DNA from: Antilocapra americana
Lineage: Eukaryota; Chordata; Mammalia; Artiodactyla; Antilocapridae
Length of the DNA: 64,000 nt
Direction of reading: 5' to 3'
Assembly (NCBI GenBank): GCA_007570785.1
Contig: ML664159.1
Span: 1,941,610-2,005,609, forward strand
This document shows, piece after piece, positions 24,176-34,087 of the stretch. A program made the position numbers and the translations under genes. The notes under the pieces are model-generated. The model searched no databases. It was not told the origin of the DNA and saw nothing but the letters and a program-made list of their open reading frames with translations. Numbering within the stretch: the stretch's first letter is position 1; the number at the start of each line of letters is the position of its first letter.

Positions 24176-24960
24176 TTTATTGGAGTGTAGTTGATTTACA
24201 ATGTTCTCTTAGTTTCAGGCATATAGCAAAGTGAATCAGTTATACAACTCTCTCTTTTAGATTCTTTTCCCATATAGGTCATTACAGACTACTGAGTAGA
24301 GTTATTTGTGCTAAACAGTAGGTCCTTATTAGTTATCTATTTTGTATATAGTAGTGTGTACATGTCTATCCCAATCTCCCAGTTCATTCCACCCTCCCCT
24401 TGCCCTCACTGGAAATCATGAGTTTGTTTTCTATATTGATGGCTCTACTTCTATTTTGTAAATAAGTTCATTTGTACCCTTTTTAAAAAATTCTATATGT
24501 AAGCAATATAATTTGATGTTTATCTTTCTGTGTCTGACTTACTTCATTCAGTATGACAATCTCTAGGTCCATTCAGATTGCTGTGAATGGCATTATTTTG
24601 TTCTTTTTTAATGACTGAGTAATAGTCCATTGTGAGTATCTACACATACACACCATATTTTCTTTAACCATTCCTCTGTTGATGGACATTTATGTTGCTT
24701 CTATGTCCTGGCTATTTTAAATAGTGCTGCAATGAACACTGGGGTGCATGTATCTTTTCAAATTATGGCTTTCTTTGAATATATACCTAGGAGTGGGATT
24801 GCTGGGTCATATGGTAGCTCTATTTTTTAGTTCTTTAGGAATCTCCCCACTGTTCTCCATAGTGGCTGCAATTTACATTCCCACCAACAGTGTAGGAGGA
24901 TTTCCTTCTCTCCACATCCTCTTCTGTTATAATGTTTTGGTTTTCATTTTCTGCTTTCTT
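24176..24960 (-). mobile_element. L1 LINE 3' end, antisense (copy 2)
   Basis: A second, longer copy of the same reversed L1 end: TTGGAGTGTAGTTGATTTAC, CTATATGTAAGCAATATAAT, TGTTGATGGACATTTATGTT, GAGTGGGATTGCTGGGTCAT and ACATTCCCACCAACAGTGTA. It directly abuts copy 1, which suggests one inserted beside or into the other, or an internally rearranged insertion. Confidence 0.85.
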
Positions 24961-25630
24961 ACTAGAGTAAATGAATATGGAGGCACAATTACATTTTTGG
25001 TTGATTTTTTGGATAAGGATGATGGGTTTGGGTGGCTCATAAATCTCTATTTAAAGACTGTCTTCTTTTGTTAGTAGAGTGAAGAGCAGTTTATTTAAGG
25101 AATGACTTTTTTCGTGGAAAGGGAAGGCTTAATGTGTCTTTTGATTTTATGGTTCATTTTTGTTTCTACAGAGTTCTTAATTTTCCTTTCTTACTTTTTA
25201 CCCTTCCTGTCACATCGCGGAAAAGATACTTCTCCCTCTGTACCCCTTCTGGTCCCACCACAGTGGTGAAACCATCCTTCTGAGTCCCATCTTCAAGACC
25301 TTGTCCTATAACCTGACATTTTATTTCTAGGAATGATTTTGTCTACTCTCTATTAACCTTAGCTTGTCTTCTCCCCCTTACTTTTTTCTGCACAGTTTTC
25401 CCAGTGTTCCCTCATTTTCCATACATCTAGGGATGAAGAGGGTGCTCTAGAGGTGTGCTTGCTGGAATTTAATTACTTTGAAATTCGTAGTATTTTTAGG
25501 CTCTTTATGAAGCTGAAGTTGTGGGTCATGTGTGGTTGTATTTACATTTTTTTAAAAAAAATCTGTATGGTCTTTTGCAGAGACTGTGGAGAGATTCATA
25601 ATTTAGCAATTACCATTACCCTCATGGTAG
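24961..25630. other. Intron 4, gene-free
   Basis: No recognised element or exon. Confidence 0.35.
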
Positions 25631-25700
25631 GCTGACAGAGGAGCCTGGCAGGTTCCAGTGGGGTCACAAAGGGTTGTACATGACTGAGTGACTAACACAT
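25631..25700 (+). mobile_element. Bov-tA SINE 3' fragment
   Basis: Only the right end is present: GACAGAGGAGCCTGGCAGG, GGGGTCACAAAGGGTTGTAC and ATGACTGAGTGACTAACAC. Confidence 0.8.
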
Positions 25701-26463
25701 TAATAATTATAAAATTTTTAATCCCTCCATCTCCTATAGCAATAGGAGGGCTTTGATATGCAGAACTGCAGCTCTGAACATTTTAAAAGAGAAGCTTTTA
25801 AAAGAGAGACTGGGTCCCCTGGTTACATAATGTAAACATAATACCTGGAGAAGCCCTGGGGGAAGTTCACGGGAAACCTCATCACTTACCAAACAGCTGA
25901 ACTTTTACCCTGAGTGAAATATTAGTTGTAGGACTGTAGGTCTTTTGATATTCTAGTTTACTGTTTACCTGTAGTGTTACAGTAAAACAATAGGGTGGCG
26001 GAAGGGCATTGGCAATTTAATCTTCCATGTGGATCTGCTGGAGGAACCAGCAGGAGTGAGAAAGAGTTGTGAGTGGGTGTCAGGACAGCCAGCGTTTTTC
26101 TCTTTGTGGCTGCAAGACTATTTGTCGGGGGGAGGATGTCTTTCTACATCTTGTTTCTTGTTCATGTATTTCCTCTCTTCTTGTACGGCCCTTTTGGCCT
26201 GAGATCTGAGGTCCCTAAATAGGTCCCTAAATAAATCTGAATCATACTGGGAAAGGATATAGAAATACGTGACAAGAAAATTAAGATTTCTGATCTCCTG
26301 TGCTGTGCCAGATACTGAGGGCATCTTTTTGTCTCTCTCTCTCTTTTTTGGTCCTTGGTTTTCCATGGGTATCAGTAAACATATATACTCATATATACTC
26401 ATACATACTTACGTATATACATAGATACTGCTTCCTTCCTTCCTTAGCCCAGCCTTAGCAGCT
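25701..26463. other. Intron 4, gene-free
   Basis: No exon seen. A short ATATACTC-type tandem (about 26380-26410) is the only structure. Confidence 0.4.
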
Positions 26464-26474
26464 CTTGAATACAT

Positions 26475-26680
26475 GGTTGGTGTTAATCACTCAGTCGTGT
26501 CTGACTCTGCCACCCCATGGACTGTAGCCTGCCAGGCTCCTGTGTCCATGGAATTCTCCAGCAAGAATACTGGAGTGGGTAGCCATTCCCTTCTCCAGGG
26601 GATCTTCTCAATCCAGGGATCCAGCCCAAGTTTACTGCATTGCAAGCAGATCCTTCATCGCCTGAGCCACCAGAGAAGCC
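26475..26680 (-). mobile_element. Bov-tA SINE (antisense) in intron 4
   Basis: Reads ACTCAGTCGTGTCTGACTC at the left and GAGCCACCAGAGAAGCC at the right, the reversed element. Flanked by an 11-bp duplication CTTGAATACAT (26464-26474 and 26681-26691). Confidence 0.93.
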
Positions 26681-26878
26681 CTTGAATACATTATGGCAGG
26701 ATAAAAGTAAAAACTTAGTGTTTGCCACTGTAGGGGTCATAACTCTCTTCTGCATTGTATTTCTTTGTATTAGAATGTCTCTGTCCAATACAGGTATCCC
26801 TAGCCACATGTGGCTTTTAAAATTAAAATTAATTGCAATTAAATACAATTAAAATTTTAGTTTCTTAGCACATTAACT

Positions 26879-27153
26879 TGGAGAAGGCAATGGCACTCCA
26901 CTCCAGTACTCTTGCCTGGAAAATCCCATGGATGGAGGAGCCTGGTAGGCTGCAGTCCATGGGGTCGCTAAGAGTTGGACATGACTGAGCGACTTCACTT
27001 TCACTTTTCACTTTCATGCATTGGAGAAGGAAATGGCAACCCACTCCAGTGTTCTTGCCTGGAGAATCCCAGGGACAGTGGAGCCTGGTGGGCTGCCATT
27101 TTTGGGGTTGCACAGAGTCGGACACGAGTAAAGTGACGCAGCAGCAGCACAGC
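26879..27153 (+). mobile_element. Bov-A2 SINE (dimer) in intron 4
   Basis: Two successive A monomers, each starting GGAGAAGG(C/A)AATGGCA and ending with GGGGT(C/T)GC...AGAGT, separated by TTCACTTTCA repeats and lacking a tRNA head. Flanked by a 12-bp duplication AGCACATTAACT (26867-26878 and 27154-27165). Confidence 0.93.
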
Positions 27154-27559
27154 AGCACATTAACTACATTCCAAGTGCTCAACCATCATGTGTGGCTACA
27201 AGCTACTATATTGGACAATGCAATATATAACACTCCATCATTGCCGAAAGACAGAGTTGCTCTAGGCCTAAAGCATTAAACCACCTTCTATGGCCCAAAA
27301 CTCTCTCCCTGAATGGGGCCTGGGACTGTTCTCTTTGTATTTCAGGTACTAGTTGTAGAGCAGGTGCTCAATATAATGTTTTACATGAAAGAAGAGATGT
27401 TGCTGCTTGTATATACAAAGTTCATAAAATGTTTGTTCTACTAAAAAATGGTGGAAAAGGAGTGAAATGTACTCGTAGATTTCTATTTTAACAACATTTC
27501 ATTAGGACATAGTAGTTTTATTTTTCTTATCTTTATTAAACTTAGAGTTATATGTATTA

Positions 27560-27708
27560 ATACATTTTATTTGTTTCTTCTCCCTGGCTGCACAATGCAG
27601 ATGCAGCTCATGGGATTTTACTTCCCCGACCAGGTACTGAACCTATACTGTCTGTACTGAACTCTGCACCACAAGGTCCTAACCACTAGGCTGTTAGGAA
27701 ATTCCCAA
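27560..27708 (-). mobile_element. CHR-type tRNA SINE (antisense), diverged
   Basis: Contains CTTCCCCGACCAGGTACTGA and CCTAACCACTAGGCTGTTAG, the reversed head of the SINE with several substitutions. Target duplication not clear. Confidence 0.7.
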
Positions 27709-27849
27709 GGTTATACTTGTATAATGAAATTGGCTCAAATGTAATTCAGTACAAATTCACTAAGTGTCTACTATGAGTCTGCCTCTGTGTTAAGCACTGC
27801 AAAAGGACCAAAAGACTACTGCCCTCACAATACTTACAATCTAATCATT

Positions 27850-29110
27850 AATTAACTGAACAGATATTTATTGAGCACAATATTATATGTGCTACACACT
27901 GTTCTAAGAGCTGGGGATGTGTCAGTGTACAAAGCAGAACAAATTCCTACTTAATGGGACTAACATCTCAGTGGGAAGAAAGAAGCAACATATAAGATAA
28001 ATAAGTAAGTGATATAGTATTTTAATGGGTGATAATGTTAAGGAGAGAAAAGTAGGGATTATGGTAAAGTGCTGGGGGAAAGTGTAGTTTTACATAGTGT
28101 GATCAGGGAAGCCCTCACTGGGGTGACATTTGAACAAAGACTGAGAAGAAAGTGAATCCACGCGTTAAATCTAGGGGAAAAGCATTCCATACAGAAGAGA
28201 CAGCAACTTCTAAACCCTGAGGTAGGGGTGTCTTTGGCATTTGAGAAGAATAGGAAAGGGTTCAGTGTGGCTGGAAAGAGAGAGGGTAGTGGAAGAGGAG
28301 GGGAGGGGGTGAAAGAGGAGGTGAGGGGGTGAAGGAGTGTCAGGTCACATAGAGCCTTGAGGGCTGTTGAAGGGCTTTGGCTTTTGCTCTGAGTGAAATG
28401 GTGAGCTATGGAGAGTTTTGACAGAGGAGAGTTATGATCCCACTTAGAATTTAAAGGATTATTCTATCTGCCATGTTTCAATTAGACCAGAGGGGGCAAG
28501 AGTAGGATCCACTGGATTTGCTGATGAAATGCCCCTGAAAGTCTCCTGCATCAACAGTTAGTAGATGGTCTAGGCATGATTTAACTCATGATAATAATCT
28601 GAGCCTGGAAGTTGGTGAGCAGGTGGGCCCGAGTGAAGGTTCACGTGGGCAAGTAGTAGAAAATATGGTTGGAGATGATATGGTTGAGACTGGTGGTACC
28701 AGTGACAGAAATGGGGGATTGGGGAGGAGGAATTGGGTAAATGGGGTAGTTTTGGATATGTTGAATTTGAGGTGAGGATGGAATTTCAGAGTAGGGACAT
28801 GTTGGAAGTTTAGGATATGGAATTAGAGGTTAGGTGGGAAAGGCTGGTGCTAGAGTCAAGATTTGGGAGTTCGTGTGTAGAGATGCTGGTTGAAGAGAAG
28901 AGAATGAATGAGCTGCTTTATACTGAAAGATAAGATCAAGAACCAAAGCCAAAAGAATACAACAGTGATGAGGCAGGTAGAGGAAGTAGAACCAACAAAA
29001 TAAATAAAGAGGACCCAATGGACGCCAAGAGAGCCTGCATTTCAAGGAGGAGTTGATTAAGAGTGCCAGATAGCTAAGCGAGAGAAAGGAGAATGTATCA
29101 GACATGACAG
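27850..29110 (-). mobile_element. L2-type LINE remnant (antisense) in intron 4
   Basis: A long diverged copy reading as reversed L2: TATTTATTGAGCACAATATT, CTGTTCTAAGAGCTGGGGAT, AGGGAAGCCCTCACTGGGGT, GACATTTGAACAAAGACTGA, GAAAAGCATTCCATACAGAA and TTTGGATATGTTGAATTTGA. About 1.2 kb is unusually long for this ancient family. Family naming is from memory. Confidence 0.6.
28295..28334 (+). repeat. 20-bp G-rich tandem duplication
   Basis: GAGGAGGGGAGGGGGTGAAA is followed immediately by GAGGAGGTGAGGGGGTGAAG; 18 of 20 positions agree. It lies inside the L2 remnant. Confidence 0.85.
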
Positions 29111-29232
29111 GAAACATTTTAGTGAGTTGATTAGGTTGGAAGTGAGATCATGAGGTTGAGAAGGGAAGGTATACTCACAAAGACAGCAAAAGGCATCAAC
29201 TTATTGTGATGATTTTCAAAGAAAGGTATATA

Positions 29233-29445
29233 GAGAGCTCTTTTTGGTGACTCAGATGGTAAAGAGCCTGCCTGCAATGTGGGAGACACAGATTTGATCC
29301 CTGGGTTGGGAAGATGCCCTGGAGAAGGAAATGGCAACCTACTCCAGTGTTCTTGCCTGAAGAATTCCATGGATGGAGGAGCCTGGTGGGCTATGGTCCG
29401 TGGGGTCACAAAGAGTTGGACATGACTAAAAGACTAACAAAAACA
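29233..29445 (+). mobile_element. Bov-tA SINE in intron 4
   Basis: Head CTTTTTGGTGACTCAGATGG, box B GATTTGATCCCTGG, end GGGGTCACAAAGAGTTGGAC. Nearly complete. Confidence 0.9.
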
Positions 29446-29510
29446 TTTTTTAGAATATTGGATCAGGAGAGAGGAAATACAGTCATTCTGTGATCATGCA
29501 CACATACGTG

Positions 29511-29538
29511 CACACACACACACACACACACACACACA
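29511..29538. repeat. (CA)n microsatellite
   Basis: Fourteen uninterrupted CA units. Confidence 0.95.
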
Positions 29539-30284
29539 ACTAATAAGAAGCCAATCTATTCTGTTTAACAATACATACTTAAATAATCTTATACGCTGTA
29601 ACTGAGCTCAGAGATTTCTGATATTTTCCATTAGTATCTAACTCAGATTTATCTTGCAAAACTCAACATAGGAAAATTCTGATTTCCAAAATGAATCTTT
29701 TCACTTTCCAAAATGAATCTTTGCTTAATGGAAAAATACATCTTATCTCCTTTTTGAATGGGAAGCTCCTCATTTACATTAAGATATAAATTTACAAACA
29801 TTGCATTTATAATGGCCTTCAATGTACACAATCATGTACAATGTACTATGTTTGTCATCGAGTTTTCTAAACTCTTTTTACAAGAAAATATCCCAGTGCT
29901 GTGCCTTGTCCATTTTTCCTTTTTGCCATAGAATTTTCCTCATGGAGTAGATCTTTCATTTTTTATTTTGTACTGACTCTGAATGATACTCAGGCTATGT
30001 TGGGATGACCATGCTGAGAAGTCTTTCTCAGGCACTCAGGATGATTCTTGGAGTCTCCCCTCAAGCAGAAAGAGGCTTGACAAATTGTCCTCTCCTCAGA
30101 ACCCCATGGACATGGAGCCTGGTCTGAGTCTTCAAAGTTAGAAAGAGTTAGGTTTAGCTTTGCTAATTTCTGGAAGCAACCACTGGACTTTTCTAGAATC
30201 CTATTTCTAGATTCAACTTCAGGACTATTAGCAAAATTCCTCTAGGCTTTCTAGATCATTATTCTCTTTGTTATTCTTTTTTAA
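29539..30284. other. Intron 4, gene-free
   Basis: No repeat or exon recognised. Confidence 0.35.
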
Positions 30285-30603
30285 AAACATTTTAAAATTT
30301 TTAAAATCACTTTTGTCTGTGGCTTTGTGCAGACTTTCTCTAGTTGCAGCGAGCAGGGGCCGCTCTTTGTTGCAGTGCAGGCTTCTCATTGTGGTGGCTT
30401 CTTCTGCTGCGGAGCACAGGCTCTAGGTGTGCAGGCTTTGGTAGTTTTGGTAGTCAGCTCACGGACTCTAGAGCTCAGGTTCAGCAGTTGTGCATGGGCT
30501 TAGTTGCTCCGTGGCATGTGGAATCCTCCCAGACCAGGGATCGAACCCTTGTCTCCTACACTGGCAAGTGGATTCCTATCCACTGTGTTATCAGGGAAGT
30601 CCT
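30285..30603 (-). mobile_element. Long CHR-type SINE (antisense) just upstream of exon 5
   Basis: The reversed element includes TCTCTAGTTGCAGCGAGCAG, CTTAGTTGCTCCGTGGCATG, ACCAGGGATCGAACCC and ATCAGGGAAGTCCTG. The two plus-strand frames over it (30344-30740) are fortuitous. Confidence 0.8.
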
Positions 30604-30740
30604 GTCTGTTTTTCTTGCCTAGTTATGCTAGGTTTTCCAAGAAATCACAAAATGTCCACAGAAATCCAGGTGGAAACTTTAATAGCTTGGCAAGTGGTAG
30701 ACAAAGGGCTTTGTTAAGGTGTTGCATTTGTCTTTGGTAG

Positions 30741-30863
30741 CTTCCCCATCCAGTGTGTACTGATGTGTGTCAGCCTGGGACCCAGAAGGGGATTTGTCAC
30801 AGGGGACCAATATGCTGCTTTGACTGCATCCACATGCTGATGGACATGTGTCATGGGAACCAG
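30741..30863 (+). pseudogene. V2R pseudogene exon 5: cysteine-rich linker exon
   Basis: Between acceptor CTTTGGTAG and donor GTAGAG the reading is LPHPVCTDVCQPGTQKGI, then PICCFDCI, the nine-cysteine linker that couples flytrap closure to the membrane helices. At about 30829-30834 one base is missing relative to the family pattern; reading on in the next frame gives ADGHVSWEP and ends with one spare base. Observed length is 123 nt, where 124 is needed to meet exon 6 in phase. It lies about 7.7 kb from exon 4 and was easy to miss because it is short and frameshifted. Confidence 0.82.
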
Positions 30864-31817
30864 GTAGAGATGATCATTTTTCACTGACATTAAAATGCAA
30901 GTAGATTAAATATATTTTGGCAAAGAGGGCCATGGGAGCCTTCTTTATAAAGAGATGTGAACAACTTATCACAAAAATTATGATCCATCAAACTATTGGA
31001 TGTTTTGTGCAGTGTGAAAAAAATACAACATTGAGTTTTAGTTCTAAAGCTGCTGCATTTGGAAAGAAGACTTGAATCTATGAATTTCAGAGAGGAAAGT
31101 TTTTAAAATGAGATGTTAAATATGAATGCATGGATTCATGCATTCATGAATCCTTAAAATTTCATTTTATAATAATTTAAATTCATTCATGAATTCTTTA
31201 TTTCGATTTTTGAAATAGATTAAACATTAGTTATAGAACAATAGTGAATACGTAGTAATAAGTAAATTACAGTTGTATGTTTTACAGACTTATTTCTAAT
31301 TTAGAAATAAGAAATTTAAAAGTACATCCCTAAAGGCAATTGGCTTAAGACCATAATTACTCAAAGTTTGTAGGACAGGTGAATTCTGTATCTATTGGTC
31401 TATGAATTGTTCACTACAACTGGCTGAATTGCTGTTCTTGGTCAGAATTTTAGTTGGGCTTGGTAGGCTTAGCCTTATGAAGCATGTTGCAGCAGGTTTA
31501 TTTTTATTGCTACCTTCTGTTAAAAATAACACAAATTGTACTTGTTTTTTTGCCAAAAGGTCCTCAATAGCAATTTATTTAAAAGAGAATTTTAAAAATG
31601 GAAAATTTTCCCCAAATGGAAAAGAAAATACATTATCTGAACAACTCAGGGGATTCCCTGTACCCCAGGATCTGCGGAGTTGCATCAAGAGAAATCCAGT
31701 CTAGCAGTCAGAAGTGATTGAGAGGAAATTCCAGTCTTTACCTGCATCTTTCAGAGAATGGTGAAGAGATACATTTTATAATCCACCACAGATTCACCTC
31801 AAATTTTTCTTATGTAG
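30864..31817. other. Intron 5, left part
   Basis: AT-rich, no exon. A 9-bp-arm hairpin GGATTCATG/CATGAATCC with loop CATT is at 31132-31153. Confidence 0.4.
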
Positions 31818-31831
31818 CAATATTCTCCTTT

Positions 31832-32253
31832 GGCTTCCCAGGTGGCTCAGTGGTAAAGAACTCCTCTGTCAATGCAGGAGACATGGGTTCAGTCCCTGGG
31901 TTGGGAAGATTCTAATAAAGACTTTTTACTTACAATATTGTGTTGGTTTTGCCATACATTGACATGAATCCACCATGGGTGTACGTGTGTTCCCCTTCCA
32001 GAACTCCCCTTCCACCTCCCTCCCGGTTCCATCCCTCTGGGTCTTCCTGGTGCACCAGCCCTGAGCACCCTGTATCATGCATGGAGCCTGGGCTGGTGAT
32101 TCGTTTTGCATATGATAATTTACACGCTTCAATGCCGTTTTACCATATCATCCCGCCCTTCTTGCCTGGGAAATCCCATGAACAGAGGAGGCTGGCAGGC
32201 TACAGTCCATGGGGCTGTAAAAAGAGTTAGACATAACTAAAACGACTAAACAA
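31832..32253 (+). mobile_element. Bov-tA SINE interrupted by an L1 piece, intron 5
   Basis: Left half (31832-31911): GGCTTCCCAGGTGGCTCAGT to GGGTTGGGAAGAT. Right half (32160-32253): TTGCCTGGGAAATCCCATGA to the end. Outer 14-bp duplication CAATATTCT(C/T)CTTT at 31818-31831 and 32254-32267. The roughly 40 bases normally joining the halves are missing, replaced by L1-type sequence. Confidence 0.85.
31912..32159 (-). mobile_element. Ruminant L1 3'-end piece nested in Bov-tA
   Basis: Shares with 46700-46931 the phrases ACAATATTG, CATGGGTGTACRTGTGTTCC, GTGCACCAGCCCTGAGCACC and CATATGATAAT. Orientation is inferred from the other copy, where the poly(T) is at the left. No target duplication flanks this copy. 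Confidence 0.7.
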
Positions 32254-32267
32254 CAATATTCTTCTTT

Positions 32268-32890
32268 AGAGCCTCTGCTCAGCTAAATGCCCCTCAAGTG
32301 TTTTCAACCTTAGTATGGTTGCTGTTTTCATTTCCTTTCTTCTAGTTCTCAATCTTTCTCTAACTATTGTCTCAAATCTGCATCTGGAGAGTGAGGGGAA
32401 GGCTGAGTGGGCAAAGACAAACTGTCTTCAGTAGGTGAGGAAGATGTTGAATGGAAGGCTGAAAAGACTTGTATTTTATAATAATCAACTGTATCCCTGT
32501 CACAAACCTCGTTTTACCTTAATAGCTTTAATGTTCTCTCATATTTGTGGATTGTTCTTAGGTTTGTGAGGAGATACGCCACCCTTCTCAATTAGATAAT
32601 TAGAGGAGAAAGAAAGAGGCATTTTACTTAAAAAGATTTATGCAGAAACAGCTGAAATCAAGGATGGAAACTGAATTTCCAAAATTGAATTCTCAATCTT
32701 TACTATTAGCTGCACACTCTAAGGCTATTTTATCATTGCTTTTTTTTTTTTTTTAAAAGATATATATATATTCTCTATAAAAAAAATCTCAGTGAGTCCT
32801 GTATGAGGCCTTTGGTTCTTCTGGGCAATTCACAGCTGATGGGGACAACTGGATTTCTTTGCAGTCAGTCCTCTGTTCTTTGTTGATTAG
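32268..32890. other. Intron 5, right part
   Basis: No exon until the exon 6 acceptor at 32890. A poly(T) and TATATA patch lies at 32739-32772. Confidence 0.4.
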
Positions 32891-34087
32891 GTCAAAGGGA
32901 GTGTGATCAGTGTGGTGAAGACTACTGGTCCAATGCACAAAAGAGTGAGTGTGTGCTGAAAGAAGTGGAATTCCTTGCTTATGATGAGGCCCTGTAATTC
33001 ACGCTTGTCATTCTCTCCATCTTTGGGGCACTTGTGTTCTTGGCAGTCACAACTGTGTATGTGATACACAGACACATTTCGCTGGTGATGGCTAATGACT
33101 GGGAGTCGAGCTTTCTTATTCAGGTTTCTCTTGTCATCACACTGCTGTCTTCCATGCTTTTCACTGGCAAGCCCTTCAACTGATCTTGCATGGCCCTGTC
33201 AGATTACTCTGGCATTGGGCTTTTCTCTCTGCCTGTCTTGCATTCTTGCTAAGACTATTTCACTGTTTTCAGCCTACAAAATTTCCAAATCCCAAACTTG
33301 GCTTATATCCATTCACCCTCTTTATCGGAAAATCATTGTGCTAACCTCTGTTCTAGTTGAAACTGGCACATGCGTAGCCTATTTAATATTGAATCCCCCA
33401 AGGGTGTACAAGAACATGGAATCTCAAAATATTAAGATTATTCTGGAATGTAATGAAGGTTCTATAGAATTTTTGTGCTCTACATTTGGGATGGATGTCT
33501 TCTTGGCCTTACTATGTTTTCTTACAACCTTTGTGGCATGCCAGTTGCAGGATAATTACTATGAAGGAAAATGCATCACCTTTGGAATGCTGGTCTTTTT
33601 TATCGTCTGGATCTCTTTTGTCCCTGCTTACTTGAGCACCTAAGGCAAGTTTAAAGTGGCCGTGGTGGGACTTCCTTGGTAGTCCAGTGGCTGGGATTCT
33701 GTGCTCCCAGTGCAGGGAGCCTGGGTTTGATCCCTGGTGGGAGAACTAGTTCCACACGCCACAACAAAGATCGAAGATCCCATGTGCCTCAGCTAAGACC
33801 CAGTGCAGCCAAATAAATAAATATTAAAAAAAAATAAAAATAAAGTGGCCATGGAAGTATTTGCAGTCTTGGCATCCAGCTATGGTTTATTGGGTTGTAT
33901 ATTTGCTCCCAAGTGCTTCATTCTTTTGCCGAGGCCAAAGAGGAACATGGATGAAATTGTTGGCGGAAGAGTCCCTGCTGTCCACAAGAACATCCAGCTG
34001 ATTTCAGCCTCTGTGAGACACGAAGTCAACAATACCATGGTGTCAGCTGCTCTGGATGCCTGGAGTCATGGGCTGTGTGCCGCTTAG
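32891..34087 (+). pseudogene. V2R pseudogene exon 6: seven-transmembrane domain, split by a SINE
   Basis: After acceptor TTGATTAG the reading is QRECDQCGEDYWSNAQKSEC (rest of the cysteine-rich linker), then the helices. Frame 1 gives FTLVILSIFGALVFLAV (helix 1) after a TAA at 32995, and meets a TGA at 33181 in FN-stop-SC (tryptophan in relatives). One extra base near 33199 moves the reading to the next frame: ITLALGFSLCLSCILAKT (helix 3), KIILECNEGS (extracellular loop), CITFGMLVFFIVWISFVPAY (helix 6), and a TAA at 33641. A CHR SINE interrupts at 33666. After the duplicated site the frame resumes with FAVLASSYGLLGCIFAPKC (helix 7) and a tail ending at TAG 34085-34087. The family's usual tail is short, as here. 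Confidence 0.88.
33666..33841 (+). mobile_element. CHR-type tRNA SINE inserted in V2R exon 6
   Basis: Starts GGGACTTCCTTGGTAGTCC, carries the tRNA-like box B region GGTTTGATCCCTGG, and ends in an A-rich tail with AAATAAATAAAT repeats. It is flanked by a 13-bp direct repeat AAAGTGGCC(G/A)TGG at 33653-33665 and 33842-33854, the two copies differing at one position. This type of SINE is shared by cetaceans, hippos and ruminants. It sits between the codons for helix 6 and helix 7. Confidence 0.85.

Larger units (their letters stand above)
8507..34087 (+). pseudogene. Six-exon vomeronasal type-2 receptor (V2R, class C GPCR) unitary pseudogene
   Basis: In a living animal this family encodes pheromone/amino-acid receptors of vomeronasal neurons: a secreted-side Venus-flytrap domain, a cysteine-rich linker and seven membrane helices. 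Six exons are visible at 8507-8766, 13153-13441, 17741-19040, 22837-23064, 30741-30863 and 32891-34087, all flanked by AG/GT dinucleotides and with matching codon phases (2, 0, 0, 0, 1). Discounting two insertions and two one-base indels, the lengths sum to 2781 nt, 927 codons, normal for V2Rs. Class C hallmarks are present: NITLGYQIFDTC, GFAIPRAYIPGLKEFL, CCFDC, CITFGML and SYGLLGCIFAPKC. Lesions: stops at 18389, 18897, 18924, 23044, 32995, 33181 and 33641; an LTR in exon 3; a SINE in exon 6; a deletion in exon 5; an insertion in exon 6. Retained introns exclude a processed copy. V2Rs are known to be broadly degenerate in ruminants. The Vmn2r1-like (family C) assignment is inferred from overall resemblance; a generic CaSR-like chemoreceptor is the alternative. 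Confidence 0.9.

Noticed and set aside
30344..30740. Three overlapping plus-strand frames upstream of exon 5
   Set aside because: They read through an antisense CHR SINE; the peptide features come from the repeat.
8507..34087. Calcium-sensing receptor (CASR) or GPRC6A identity for the class C gene
   Set aside because: The exon layout and the short C-terminal tail fit V2R/OlfC receptors. CASR has a long cytoplasmic tail and is essential, so a decayed copy with native introns is more likely a V2R. An alignment would settle it.
8507..34087. Processed pseudogene
   Set aside because: All five introns are present with GT/AG ends and there is no terminal poly(A) or duplication around the gene.
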